DNA from: Gerris lacustris | Taxonomy: Eukaryota > Arthropoda > Insecta > Hemiptera > Gerridae | Length of the DNA stretch: 64,000 nt | Direction of reading: 5' to 3' | Assembly (NCBI GenBank): GCA_951217055.1 | Contig: OX578286.1 | Location: 5,372,033 to 5,436,032, forward strand | In this document: positions 46,380 through 59,365 of the stretch, one piece after another | Layout: every line of letters starts with the position of its first letter | How positions within the stretch are numbered: position 1 is the first letter of the stretch | The notes under the pieces: generated by a model | What the model saw: the letters and a program-made list of their open reading frames with translations, nothing else | What the model was told of the DNA's origin: nothing | Databases searched by the model: none | Position numbers and translations under genes: made by a program

Positions 46380-47100
46380 ATTGTGTAGGTACCTATGTCA
46401 CTCAAGCTAAATTACTGCAACCACAACAGTTGCAACAAAAATAAAACCTAAAAACTCTGCATCACAAATTAAACCAATTTTAATTACTATTGTTTACTTT
46501 CTCATGTATGGTAGTTTATACTAAGGAGAAAGTATTTTAATTTCAAAGAATTATTGCTCCACGAATTGTTATTTACAAATACGAATTAATTTACCGAAAT
46601 TACCAACCAGATATCTTTCACAAACAATCCGAGTTTACAAAATGTTTCAACATTCGAAAAAAAAAAAATGTCTTTCATTGCAACAAATTAAATATTTACT
46701 CACTAGTTGATTATGCATTTAAAAAAAAAAAAATCACAAAAGAACGAGGAAATAACAAAACAAAAAAAAGAGCTCAAACATTCAAATTTATCTACTCCAT
46801 GTACCAAAAGTAATACGCCAACGGGGGGGCAAATACACACCATATATTATCACTATAGCCTAACCGCTCAACCCTTGTGTTTTTAATCATTCAAAAGGGG
46901 CTCCTAAACCAACCAAATATTTCAGCTTTAACCGACTAAAACCAACTGGGTGGCGAGAGGGGGGGGGGGGGGGGGGGGGTGAAAAACGGATATTTACAGT
47001 CATATCTTTTAATAGAAAGAGTACGATTTAGCTAATTTAAACTCTCTTTTGGTCACAAAAGTTGAAAATTCAGTTTGAAAAATTGATTGAACCACAGTTT
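46380..47100. other. AT-rich intron sequence with G run
   Basis: A run of about 19 G lies at 46961-46979. No other feature recognised. Confidence 0.4.
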
Positions 47101-47114
47101 GTAGTATAGTTTTT

Positions 47115-48220
47115 GAAGTGAAACTTCTTTGGCGGAGGTAGAGTGAATTTCTTAATATATAGTGAAATCGTGTAACGAAGTTTGCGGTTCGAGACTCGTC
47201 CAAGTGTAACATTTTTACAGATTAATTGTATTATATCTATTTAAAGACCAGTAAATCAAAACAAACATTTATTTTTATTGGAATAAATGTGGTTGCCTTA
47301 GCGTAGCAATTTTTTTTTTTTCAATTAAATTTCCCATAACACTTTCTTAATCCTGAAATAATAGGGTAAAGGCACCTAATATGGCACAGGTAGGTAATAT
47401 GGCATAGTGGGTTTTCTCTTGAACCAAGAGCTAATTTCTGTCAGCGAATGAGTCAACGAAGTAGTTATACAGTAGTGCCGCTAGGGAAATAGTGATATAT
47501 CTTAAACTCCTCACCGTTATCTCAAGATTCAGCCATTTCCCAAACTTAGTGTCAACAAAAGTTTAGTGTGATTTCTTTTGATCGGCCAAAAGTAGTGTAA
47601 TGTAAGTACTTAATTAATATATGCTTAGAGATATACATTCAGTATGTTGTTTAGATTAAGGTGCATCCATCAGTTTTATGTTTTCAACTCATTGTTTATT
47701 TTATGGAAGAACTGATGTGAAAAACCTGATTCCCCCAAATATGACATATGAAATATTCTCAATTAAGACCTATGCCATATTAAGGTGCCTTTTCAACAAT
47801 GCTATCTAATATTCAGCATTTAATAAATAAACATATTAATTTCTTATAATTATAATAGATAACTATTTTACATTAATGTACGGAGATAAAAACCAGATCA
47901 TTGCTGTGATTTCCATGGTATGCCATATTAAGGGGCGACAATTTTTATCATCGTTTTTGGATTTTTTCCTTTTAAAAATTCTCAGAAGTCTTGTGTTAAA
48001 TATTTAGTCATTGTAGCGTTGGCTCATTATACTTAAGTAGTTAATCTATCACTAGGATTTTTTTGTGCAACAAAATTCGCAATTTGGGTGGGTGAAACCT
48101 ATTGCCGAAAAACACTATGCCATATTAGGTGCCTTTCCCCTAAATTCGTCAAAAAATGAAAGAGAGCAATGCATTCTAGAACTTAAGTTTCACTTCTAAT
48201 GCGTGACAGCCTCACACATA
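47115..48220 (+). mobile_element. Element F, copy 3, interrupted by G
   Basis: GAAGTGAAACTTCTTTGGCG to GTGACAGCCTCACACATA. Without element G it is about 329 bp, the short form lacking the tRNA-like segment. Confidence 0.9.
47364..48140. mobile_element. Element G, 777 bp, about 23-bp TIRs, TA duplication proven by empty site
   Basis: GGGTAAAGGCACCTAATATG and, reversed, GGGGAAAGGCACCTAATATG. TA on both sides. Copies F4 and F5 show the uninterrupted sequence (…GAAATAATAAA…) at the same spot. Inside, ATGCCATATTAAGG-type words recur near 47770 and 47925. No transposase frame. Confidence 0.93.
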
Positions 48221-48521
48221 TTTTTTTCATATAACAAAACAACGAACCTTGTCAATTTATTTTTGGAAAATGATTTGTTCATTTTGAAGTTCAGAGGTTA
48301 AGAGGGAAAGAAAGATTTTTAGACACCAAGATTTACTTTCGCAGATGTTATTGCAGAAGAGGAATATTTATACCTGAGCTTTCGCAAACACATCGGTCAT
48401 CGGGAACTACACAATCTTTAGCTAGCGGATCGGGGCGCCTACGGATTCATCTATGGCTTTCTCTGGTTACACAAAAGAAAACCTGTATGAAACCTTCACT
48501 TCAAGTCCTCTTTTAATTTTT

Positions 48522-49206
48522 GAAGTGAAACTTCTTTGGCGGCGGTAGAGTGAATTTGTTTGATGTAGGGAAATCGTATAACGAAGTTTACGATTCGAGA
48601 CTCGTCCAAGTGTAACATTTTTACAGATTAATTGTAATGAAATTTGTGTGATGGAAGTAATGAAACGGAAGTTGTCTGAGGCCGGCAGTTGTTATATCTG
48701 TAAATAATCCTTCACCCAGGCGAGTTGCGAACCACCGACCTTATGATTATGAAGCAAGCAGGCTAACCACTACTCCACGTACCTTGACAATTAGAGAGAA
48801 CACAAAATTGGTATATAAGGGTAATATTAGATAGATTATAAGAATACGAGCCCTTAGGCCCTTGGCATCGGGCTTAATTGTATACTTAGAAAAAAAGGAA
48901 ATACTAAGTAAATTAATTGAAATAAGTTATTATATCTATTTAAAGACCAACAAATCAACACATTTATTTTTATTGGAATAAATGTGGTTGCCTTAGCGTA
49001 GCAATAACAATTCATTTGAGGTGCGTCGGCGTCATAGGGACACTACTCGATTATATAAATGATAATATATATAAAAATTGTTTTCATTTTTTTAAATTTC
49101 CCAAAACCATTTCTTAATCCTGAAATAATAAAACCATCAAAAAATGAAAGAGAGCAATGCATTCTAGAACTTAAGTTTCACTTCTAATGCGTGAGAGCCT
49201 CACAAT
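48522..49206 (+). mobile_element. Element F, copy 4, long form
   Basis: Complete from GAAGTGAAACTTC to GTGAGAGCCTCAC. Includes the tRNA-like segment at 48718-48785 (reverse) and the GTGGTTGCCTTAGCGTAGCA block. Confidence 0.9.
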
Positions 49207-49214
49207 AATTTTTC

Positions 49215-50770
49215 ATATAAAGAGAAAGTATTGTGATGGCGCGAAAATTCGATTTTGAGATTTCTATGTATTTAAACGTTTTAAGGTCCCCTGAGCCCAA
49301 AAAATGTATTTCTGCCTGTTGTCTGTCATCTGTGTGCAGTCGCCTGGAGCCTAAACGGTCAATTTTGATGAAATTTGGCATACATGTTCAGAAAAATCAT
49401 ACCCCGAGGCGAAATCGAGGAATTAAATTTAGCTTAAAATTTAGAGATCTAAATTAATTTACTTAATTTTTAATTTTTTTTTTCTAAATATAAAATTAAG
49501 CTCGTTAAACAGGCCTAAGGGCTCGTATAAATATATAATAATACATAATAAGTTTATTATTGTTGCTCAAAGTATAGAATGTTAAAAGTTAAAAATGAAA
49601 TATTTTGTGAACCAAATCTTTAAAAAAGTCACGAATAGAAGAAAACAGGAACTAAGCAAACGATTTAGATGTATTTCTAGATGTTTCACGTGAACAAACA
49701 AAAATGGAATATTGAATTGAAATAGGTTTTTTTTTTTTTTTTTAGTTGGGTAGGGCAAACCTGTAAAAATGTAGTAGAGACTGGCGGTTGTACATGCAAT
49801 CCCCAACTCACCGGTTGTTCCCACCATGTTTTTCTTGTAACCTGTTGGATGTTCCATTCCTATTTCTATTTTTATCATTCAGGAATTATTACACAATGAA
49901 CCACTATTTTTTTGTTTTGTTTATTAACAAGTAGTATAAAGTATACATTCATTCATGTCATATATTATCTTATCATCTTGACGTAGTTTGGCTTGTGTTT
50001 GCATTATGTATTTATAACGATTATTAAGCGGTTATAATTTATTTGTAAAAGAAGGTGATGCTGATAAAATAGTCTGCATTTATTTTTAGATCAGTAATTT
50101 TTATTTATCTGTCATACATCTATATTGTATACAAAATTAAAGTTTTGTCTGTACATTGGTCAGAATTGAACATTTTTTTGGATACTTTTTCATTTTATAC
50201 ATACCAAAAACCGAATCCGACCTTAACTTTTTTTCGTGTATGTATCTATGCGTGTATGTGTGTCTGTCGCCCCAGTCAGACTTTATGGGCGCAAAACTGG
50301 CTGAATGAAATCGATTAATTTTTTTTTCAGGGGTGAGCGCAAACATACGCTAATCAAAATGTTTGGGTACTTCTTGACCACCTAGAGACTCACGGTATTT
50401 TGCGTTTGGTCGGATATTGGCCCAAACCGACTGGAAAAATCCGAAAAGTTAAAAAAATATATGTTTACTCCCATTAAAAAATTAAAGATGGCGGACGGAC
50501 TTTAAAGTTTTTTTGGAGGCTTACTGTGGCTAAATGGTACGTCGTATCGACAAGCTGATTGCGCCAGCTGTTTTTGTCAGCTGTTTTTGTCAGCTGTTTT
50601 TGTCGTTCCTTTATCGGTTCTACTACCTTAAATAGGACTAAATTTGTTTTTTTGTAAAATAAATTGACTGAGCTCTTATGGAGTCCGCAATTGTTGACCG
50701 ATTTAATTTCTGATTGGAGTGCTTAATTCTCACACTATTGCTCGATAAATCGAGTATTTATTTTAATTAA
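49215..50770. other. Intron sequence with Helitron-like remnant
   Basis: At 49310-49440, TTTGATGAAATTTGGCATAC and CCCGAGGCGAAATC recur at 57130-57230. A triplicate CAGCTGTTTTTGT lies at 50570-50600. Otherwise nothing recognised. Confidence 0.4.
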
Positions 50771-50775
50771 TTTTT

Positions 50776-51665
50776 GAAGTGAAACTTCTTTGGCGGCGGT
50801 AGAGTGAATTTTTTCAAATAGGGACCATCGTGTAACGAAGTTTGCGATTCGAGACTCGTCCAAGATTCCAACATTTTTACAGATTAATTGTAATGAAATT
50901 TGTGTGACGGAAGTAATGAAATGGAAATTGTGTTTCGAGACCAATCCTGGTGAAAGATTTATCTGTAAAAAATCTTTTACTCAGGCGAGATGCGAACCAC
51001 TGACTTCCGGATCATGAAGCAAACGTGCTATCCATTGCCCCAATTACATTGCCAATTAGAAGGTACACAAAATTGGTATATAAGCGTAATATTTAATATT
51101 AGATGGATTATATGTAATTAGAATATTTATTATAATTAGATTATTTTTTGGGTTCATGGCAACGGGCTTAATTGTATACTTACAAGAAAAAAGTAAAATC
51201 TAATTAAATTAATTTAAATAAGTTATTATATCTATTTAAAGACCGCAAATCAAAACAAATATTTATTTTTATTGGAATAAATGTGGTTGCCTTACCGTAG
51301 CAATAACAAATCATTTCGAGGTGCGTCGGCGTCAGTTCTTAACCGGGGGGCCGTGGCCCCCTAGGGGGCCTCGAAAGGTATTTAGGGTACTATCTGTATA
51401 TTATATTTGGAGATCTTAAGGCGGCCGTGGTTACCAAAAGGTTAAGAACCACTAGTATAAATGACAAATGACAATATATACACAGATATAAACATTGCTT
51501 TAATTATTTTTTCATATAGTGACATCGTGTAACAAAGTTTTATTTTTAATAAATTTCCCATAACCATTTCTTAATCCTGAAATAATAAATTCGTCAAAAA
51601 ATGAAAGAGAGCAATGCATTCTAGAACTTAAGTTTCACTTCTAATGCGTGACAGCCTCACACATA
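50776..51665 (+). mobile_element. Element F, copy 5, long form with hAT MITE inserted
   Basis: Same order as F4. The tRNA-like segment is at 50989-51040. A hAT-type MITE interrupts it at 51333-51454. Confidence 0.9.
51333..51454. mobile_element. hAT-type MITE inside F5
   Basis: CAGTTCTTAACCGGGG … AAAGGTTAAGAACCACTAG, with G/C-rich inner hairpins. Such CAGTGGTTCTTAACC-like ends are typical of non-autonomous hAT elements. The F4 sequence gives the approximate empty site. Confidence 0.7.
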
Positions 51666-51689
51666 TTTTTTTTATTACTTAATTATTTT

Positions 51690-51985
51690 TTTCTAAACTA
51701 GAGTTATTAAATATTTACTGGTACAACTGCCGTATTAAGAGAAGAGACTCTTAATTAAATTAATGCACCATCATGGTTGATGATTGTTCAATGACTTCCC
51801 AGTCTAATTGGTTTTTACGACGTTTATTTTCTTATTTATTATACCTTTTTTTAGTTTTTTAGTTTTTTTTTTATTAATTACTATACATATTAATTAGTTT
51901 CTATTGGCTTTTTTTTAAAAATATATAGATAGTCTCCAAACTAAGATTTGGAGAACATTATATTCTTAGAAACGGAATGACTGGT
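51690..51985 (+). repeat. Dispersed repeat P, copy 1
   Basis: AATGACTTCCCAGTCTAATT, CTATTGGCTTTTTTTTAAA and GGAGAACATTATATTCTTAG align in reverse with 60480-60680. Confidence 0.7.
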
Positions 51986-52072
51986 GTATTATATATCTGA
52001 CCAAAAACCACTTGTGTGGTAAAAAAAAAACGCCCCGCCAAGTCTGTGGTCCAAAAAAGTTGTGAAATCAAC

Positions 52073-52447
52073 TTTCTGTCCCGCCAAGTGATGTTGGCAC
52101 TTTCTCCTGGCCCAACACTGTCAACTTAGATATTTATCAGCTTATTCTCCTTGGCGGTGTGCATCAAGTACTACTCAAAGTTAACTGGTTGTATTCCATG
52201 CAAAGAAAGTAGTAGTTGCATGGGGTCATTCTTTGAAAGCTTAATTTGTATATTACTTATTTCTATTTTATTTGCTTTTTGATAATGTGAAAGATTTACA
52301 GCAATGATCATTGTGGCATCGAGAAGAGCCTTCAACAACACTGTTAAAAGGCTTTCCTCACACCGCCAAGGAGAAGAAGCTGATAAATATCTAAGTTGAC
52401 AGTGTTGGGTCAGGAGAAAGTGCCAACATCACTTGGCGGGACAGAAA
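52073..52447. mobile_element. Inverted-repeat element I, arms about 88 bp
   Basis: TTTCTGTCCCGCCAAGTGAT at the left returns in reverse at the right; inner ends are CCTTGGCGGTGTG and inverse. The 200-bp centre is unpaired. Confidence 0.9.
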
Positions 52448-52482
52448 AATAAAAATTACCATAGAAATAATAATAGTATATT

Positions 52483-53003
52483 ATGTTACAAGGCTGTGAA
52501 GTGAGTTTTTTCTTTACCGCGGCAATTACATTTACTGTCGAGCGAAGCGAGACAGTAAATATTGCCAAGGTAAAGAAAAAACACTTCAAAGTCGCGTAGC
52601 ATATGCTATTTTTTCCGAGGTAGCAGACAATGAAAAAACATTAAATATCACTAATCAATATATAATAATAACAAATATTAGTACATACTTAAGACTTAAA
52701 AAAAGAAACCTTAAAATGAGGTTACACTATAAGAAAAGATAAATAAAACGCATTGACATCTAGCGGATTTTTATCGTACTAGAAGCATTTCTACAAAGAC
52801 TGCAGCACTACTAACGGAAGTTTTGACAACTACCCGCCGTAAAGAAAAAATCTTTTAGTGCCTAGGACGTAAAAGATTTTTTCTTTACATCTAGGAGTAA
52901 TGAAAAGATTTTTTAAGTCCACGTAATGAAAAAATGGATTTTAGCTATGTTTTTTAGGCTCTAAAGTTACTATTTCACAGCCTACCACGGAAAAATAATA
53001 TTT
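52483..53003. mobile_element. Hairpin-rich element H, copy 2
   Basis: Highly similar to 26040-26465. Here the right end reads TTTCACAGCCTACCACGG, the inverse of the left GGCTGTGAAGTGA. An additional hairpin of AAAGATTTTTTCTTTAC words lies at 52840-52890. Confidence 0.88.
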
Positions 53004-53027
53004 TTCGTTATTAGGTCGAGACTTTTA

Positions 53028-53800
53028 ATCTATATATATATAAAATCCAAATACCACTCACTCACTGACACATCACGATATCTCTGAAACCACTGGACCT
53101 ATGACCATGAAATTTTGTACGTGTGTTCCTCTTACCTCCTATCCGCCATCTTGATTCAAGATGGCGGCCATTTATATAAAAAAATAAGACGATATCTCCG
53201 GAACCAATTGCACTAGAACCTTGAAATTTAGAAGTTAGCTTTCTTTTATGAAAGTAGAAACTTTTGATAATTGGTTTACCAATCGGGCGTTTTGATTCAA
53301 GATGGCGGCCATATATACATAAATATGTCTATGTTTTTTATACAAATCTACAGTTTTAGTCCGATCTCGATGAAAATTTGCATACTTAACCTTCAAAGCA
53401 AGTGGAAAATCACTGTCTACATGAATTTTTAAAATTTAAATATTGGTACACAGGGGTACGAGGTAAAAGTAATGAATACGGGGTCAAAGGACTGAATACC
53501 CTTTATTATGCATATCGTTGAAAAGCTCTTTAAGAGTATAGTAATTGTTGTTATGTACAGTTTTATCATATTTTCACTTAGAAGGGGGGTAAAATGGAAA
53601 AATATTGCTATATCTTATAAAAAAAAGAAGAGTATCCGTATGAGAGTATAACTTTAATACAAATTTACAGTTTTATCCCAATTTGATGATACGGGGTCAA
53701 AGTAATGAATACCCTTCATGAAGCAATTTTGTTGAAAAGCTCTTTAAGAGTACAGTAATTGTTGTTATGTACAGTTTTGTAATATTTTTACATGTGTACA
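53028..53800. repeat. Helitron-like region and 200-bp tandem duplication
   Basis: It starts TCTATATATATATAAAATCC. GATATCTC(T/C)GAACC and CAAGATGGCGGCCAT(A/T)TATA occur twice. GAAAAGCTCTTTAAGAGTA and ATTGTTGTTATGTACAGTTT recur about 205 bp apart (about 53518 and 53733). The 5' sequence is of a type often seen at Helitron 5' ends in insects; this is inference. Confidence 0.45.
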
Positions 53801-54832
53801 ATACGTGTGTACTGTTTGGAGCTTTATTTACCTTTAATCATTTAAAATTTGAAAGAAAAACGTATAAATAAAACATGTATGCGTATTTCAAAAATATATC
53901 TTTTAAAGTTCTTTCATAATATGGCATTTTAAAACTATTTACCATATTTTTCACATGAATGAAAATTTTTATTTCTCCCAAAGTGAAGATGTGAGAAGGG
54001 GAGGGGTCTATTTCACAAATAAAAATACTGCAGTTTTTTTTTTTTTGGGAAAAGGAAATGTGATATCGAACGATAAAAACTTTCAAACAAATACATTATA
54101 ATAATGAGAGAAAACGGGAGGTTTATTCATGGCTAAAAAGAAGAAAAACCTTAATGCTAGCCGCCATGTTAAGCCCTTGACGTCACGAAGTAGCAGACTT
54201 CATATAAATATAAAGCACTAAGTTGCGTGGAAAACTTCGACTTAAAAAGAAAAAAAAAAAACCGGGCTAATTTTCAACAAAACGGAATTTTTTAACCCTT
54301 CTCTACAACGCCCCGACGCCTTACGCCCTTAAAATTTAAATGGAAAACCCTACTGACTTCAAGGGTAGGGCTCCATAACGGCTTTAGAACATTATGGAGA
54401 AAACGGTCTTCTAACCATTATCCGTAAAGACTGGTTATTTCAGAGTTTTTTTTTTTCGTCTCTTTTTTTTTTTAATTTCAGCAAAAATAATATCAAAATG
54501 CAGATTGCCTACAGCTACTATAAGTACGGGTTTTCGATGTATTTAAATTCGTAGTCAGGTTCCGTGACGCCACGGAATGGCGTGACAATTACCAGGAGAC
54601 TGTATTAAAGGGACTGCATTATCAAGTAATGGATTTCGTCTAGAATAAAATTAGCTCTATATAATCAACGAGCTTATTTATTTTTTTATTTTTTATTTCC
54701 AAACTTTTATAGAATGCAATCTCTCTTTCATTATTTTCTATTCTGTAAACGTTTTGTTTGAAGTTGTTTGGTTCATTTTCAAAAAGTATACAACTCCAGA
54801 CAAATACACTTTGTTGTGCCGACTATCAATTT
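53800..54832. other. No feature recognised
   Basis: AT-rich intronic sequence with T runs. Confidence 0.4.
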
Positions 54833-54840
54833 ATTTAAGG

Positions 54841-54985
54841 CAGTGGCGTAACTATGGGCCCGCAATGCGGGAGGGCCCCCAGTTCTAAACACAAGAGGTT
54901 TTGTTTTTGCTTATCAATTTTGTTTGGCGAGGGGCCCCCAAACAGATTTTGAGGGGGGGCCCCCAATGCCCTAGCTACGCCACTG
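54841..54985. mobile_element. hAT MITE, 145 bp, perfect 8-bp TSD
   Basis: CAGTGGCGTAACTA … TAGCTACGCCACTG, with ATTTAAGG at 54833-54840 and 54986-54993. GC-rich inner GGGCCCC motifs. Classic hAT-type MITE. Confidence 0.96.
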
Positions 54986-54999
54986 ATTTAAGGTACAAA

Positions 55000-55865
55000 G
55001 ACAGGTGCAGGGGAGTGAATCCGAAAAAAACCATCGTCACAAAATTCACCGATGACGATAACTTGAGTAAAAGATGACTGATTTAGTTTAAATTTGGTAC
55101 ACATGTTCATTTTACCAATGCCCAAAACGATTTCGTTGGACAACGTTATCCACCCAAGCGTTTGCGCGCAACTCTCGCATAAACGTGCGCTTCAAATGTA
55201 AAATTAGAATTTTAGGACGGGGAAAAAATTCTAACTTTATCTATTCAATGAGACAAAAACAACTTTTACAAATATATAATTTTTTTTTTACTAAAACCAA
55301 CACTGATACCTCTATTAAATTTTAAAGATCGCTAAATTTATTAAAATGCACCTAAACGTTTAAAATAGAGAAAACAACGTTTTTACCGACATCATACGTT
55401 CTAACGTAACAATTTTAATAAAACTTCATACTCATCGTCTAAAGTACAATTATTGAAACAGGCATGTAAAATTTCAACTTGATACAAGCAGAAGTTTTTG
55501 CGAAGGGAAGTGATATATTTTATAATATTTTAAATTAGTAGGGTAGGTAGAGAACAGTCCTAATTTCTACCTACTACAACCATACTCTTTAACTATAAAC
55601 TCATAATGATTAACTTTTTTCTCAATATTCAATACATATTTATTGCAAGACGCTCGCTATAAATGATAAAAATAATGCTTTTCTTTTAATTTTGCCTTAT
55701 CTCCGCTAAATACAAACAGTTGGTTACTTTTAATTTTGTCTCTTTTCTAACTCCACCATGAGTATCAGTAGTTAGCATCGTATACTTAGCACTATGATTG
55801 TATAATTTATATTTAATGAAAAGCGTAAGGAACTTCGTTCATACCGGGTGTCCCACGACACCATA
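55000..55865 (+). mobile_element. Repeat family Z, longest plus-strand copy
   Basis: From GTGAATCCGAAAAAAACC through GTACACATGTTCATTTTACC, GTTGGACAACGTTATCC and ACGTTCTAACGTAAC to ACCGGGTGTCCCACGACACC. It matches in reverse 60694-61455 and in part 58101-59365. No recognised coding capacity. Confidence 0.8.
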
Positions 55866-55869
55866 CGTA

Positions 55870-57000
55870 TCTTTTGTATTTGTTTATTTATTAAATTTTC
55901 ACCCATAAATCGTTTTCCCCACGAGTACTTCATAAAAGAAAATAGTATTTTCTTAAGTCTGTATATTTCTTTGGGGGCTCTGGAGGGGGAGGGGACTTCA
56001 CTCCCTTAAGGCCTCCTCTTGCTTGGGTGTGCGTCACTGGAGGACAACCACCAACAAACAAACACAAGTGAAGTTAATATAAAGGATTTTAAAAGACGGT
56101 TACTGCCAACCTTAGTTAGCTCTTGTGGTATTTTTATTGTTACTATTTTAAACTTTGATAGGCGTTTTGAACCAGTTTATTTCCTCTAAATCTCGCTAGA
56201 GAGAGCTGATTTGTAATAAAATAATAGTTTTTCCTCAGTAAATTTTTATCTTACTATAATAGAATTTAACTTTTACTACACATAAAAATACTTAATTAAA
56301 CTTAAAGGACTTGATTCTGTAAGTTAATTTTCTTGTTTAGTTAGGAGTGTGTCTTTTTTACGAGTGTATCTTCCGCAAAGTGAATTTCAGTCGATTTAAA
56401 CAACTTTTTTTTTTTTAATTTGATGCGGGCTTTTAAATTAAATAAAAGAAAACAAAGGTGGAAAAACCCCCGAATGTTAGAAGAAGGTTGTTAAGTTGTT
56501 TAAAAGAAAAGTGTTTTTTAAGGCTGTAGAAAAGCTACAAGTTGTAGACCTTAACTTTATAGCCTGCAATTCCTTCTTTTTATCCAGTCACAAACCCCGA
56601 AAAAGTAAATCTAAACTAAGAGAAGGAAACCAGTTGCTTATTTGTAGAAGTGTTTTCCTGAATATTAACTTTCTGTTAGAGGTCAGTGAAAGAAGAACAA
56701 GAATACTCAGGTAAAAAGACAAAAAAGTTCTAAGATCCGTCGAAAGCTCTTCGGACAAATGCCATTTGGGATGAAAAAATCCCCTCGTACATATTCTCCT
56801 ATCGGGTTCTCAAGAAACAAGATGGAAGAAGTCGGGCAAGTTAAATTTACGGGAACTAGAGGAAAAGAATCACTTGTAACACTTTGCGCATAGACTGCAC
56901 AAACACTTAACAGAATGCCAACATTCATTCACTAAAATTCCCAATCCCCTTGAATATCAAGATAGAAAATTGGTTTTAACGGATGCTTTTTTTCGACTTT
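55870..57000. other. No gene recognised
   Basis: Two opposed 72-73 codon frames at 56496-56928 have no splice context or recognisable motif. Confidence 0.4.
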
Positions 57001-57119
57001 TTCTTTTACGTGCACCGACACATTAGGTTGTTACAGAGGGTCGACCGCTTTAAACCTATCGGATGTGATCGTCCGTGTAGAACGATATATTATGCTTCCT
57101 TCTTCGGAATCTCAACTCA

Positions 57120-57480
57120 ATCTGTCTGTTGTCTGTACAGACGAGTGGAGCCTAAATTACGATTTTGACGAAATTTAGCATACATGTTCAGAACAATTAC
57201 ACCCCGAGGTGAAATCAAGGAATGAAATTATTGCTCCAAATTTGGGGGCGCTACCCCTAAAACCTCTGAAAGAAACATAAAAAAAAAAAATTATTTCTCG
57301 AAAACGGTTCCGACAATTTTGATTAATAAATTCTAAAATGTAATCAATTTAAATATGAACCCATCGATATAAGCTGTTTTCCCAGGGGAAAATCTATTTC
57401 TTGAGAAAATAACTTTAAACGCGGACAAGAGGCCGGGTTCGATTCCCCACCGAGAAGAAGTTATTTTTTAGATAAATTTT
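57120..57480 (+). repeat. Dispersed remnants incl. tRNA-like B box
   Basis: 57130-57230 matches 49320-49440. A B box GGGTTCGATTCCCC is at about 57436-57449, without a convincing cloverleaf. Confidence 0.45.
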
Positions 57481-58095
57481 GTTACAATGTTCAATAATAT
57501 TTGAGTGTAGCTATACGAAAACTCGAAAACTAATAAATCGAAAACACTAGGCTAAGTAATTAGTGAGCAAGTATTTGAGAAAGTTCGTTTGAGTGTGTCT
57601 CGAACCGATTTTGTTTTATTTTAAGACGGTGAAAGGGAAACGATAATAGAATTGTCAACAAAACGATGTCATGTCGTTAAGAAGTTAAATGAGTAGGAGG
57701 AGGAGGGGTAAGTCCGGAGGGGAGGAGGGGCGTCAGGGAGGGGGGTCACCCCTTGAAATTAAGCCTAATGTAAGATTGACTATGATAAGGTGATGATGTC
57801 AAGTACGCAGGTCTCTCAAGTAGAAAGTACTCGTGTACATGAGGGACTTCACTACCCCCTCTCACTAGAAGCTTAGAGATGACGAATAAGCAGCATTAAG
57901 TATGTAAAACAGTGGGTAGGAGAAGTACCTACTCGAGCTTAGACAAGTACCGTAGACAAGACTTTAGTTTTCAAGTAGAAACTAACCTCTCATGTCAACT
58001 TAACTAAAACAAATTCTCACACACAAAAAAACCCAGACTAATTTAAATCCTAATTATCTATTAGAGCGGACAATTAAGGTGGCTCAGACTCGACT
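57480..58095. other. No feature recognised
   Basis: Includes a G-rich stretch at 57688-57760. Confidence 0.4.
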
Positions 58096-58100
58096 TAACT

Positions 58101-59365
58101 AGGCATCGCGTGGCTCTATCATTGAAGCGAGCTTATTGCAATAAATATTAGATATTAAGAAAATAGTCAATCTTGATGAGTTGATAGTTAAAGAGTGAGG
58201 TAGAAGAGTGCCTTTTTACATTTTCCTTAACTTACACGTTCCTCCCATCTTCATTTCAACTATTATAAAATTAATCACTTCACTACTCAAAAACTTCTGC
58301 TTCTATCGAACTGAAAATTTACATGCCTGTTTCAATTGTACTTTAGACGATGTATATCATCACGATAAGTTTTACCAGGCATCGCGTGGCTCTATCATTG
58401 AAGCGAGCGTATTACAATAATATACTGAATATTAAGGAATTTATTTATTTTGATGAATGTCATTGCTGAAGATAAGTGGAAGAGGATAGTGTCGGGTAGA
58501 GTGGTGGTACTTGGCTCACCTTCCTATAGATAAACCTATATAACTCGGCTATAAGAATCTATAAGACCAGCTTTTAAATTATTATGTTTAATTGTATCAC
58601 TTCACTACCCAAAAACTTCTGCTTGTATCAAGTCAAAATTTAACATGCTTGTTTCAATTGTAGGTACTTTAGACGATGTGTATGAAGTTTTATTAAAATC
58701 GTTACGTTAGAACGTAAGATATAGGTAAAAACGTGTTTTCTCAATTTTAAACGCTTAGGTCTGCTTTAATAGTTTTAACGATCTTTATCCTTCATAGTGG
58801 CGTTGCTGTTGGTTTTAATAATAGAAAATATTTTTAAAAAAGTTGATTGTATCATTAAATAGATGAAGTTAGAATTTTTTCACGTCCTAAAATTACAATT
58901 TTAAATTTGAAGCTTACGTTTACGCTATCGTTGCGCGTAAACGCTTGGTCGGATAACGTTGTCCAACGAACTCAGCCTGGGCATTGGTAAAATGAACATG
59001 TGTACCAAATTTCAACTAACTCCTTCATCTTTTACTCAAGTTATACTACTTGGGTTTGATTCGTTTTTTTTCGGATTCACGATCTTTATCACTTCATAGC
59101 AGTGTCGGTGTTGGTTTTACTAAAAAAAAATATTTAAAAAAAGTTTATTGTCTCATTAAATAGGTGATGATAGAATCTTCTTTCGTCCTGAAATTCCAAT
59201 TTTACATTTGAAGCTCACGTTTAGCGAGCGTTGCGCGCGAACTCTTTCACGGATAACACTATCCAACGAACTTAGCCTAAGCATTAGTAAAAGGCACATG
59301 TATACCAAATTTAACTAAATCGCTCAACTTTTACTTAAGTTATCGACGGACATGTAAACGTCACT
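58101..59365 (-). mobile_element. Repeat family Z, tandem partial copies on the minus strand
   Basis: GGCATCGCGTGGCTCTATCA and ATTGAAGCGAGC occur at 58103 and 58379, each followed by the ACTTCACTAC(T/C)CAAAAACTTC block. Two copies of the GAACGTAAG to CGGATTCACG end follow (ending about 59083 and 59360). Confidence 0.75.
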
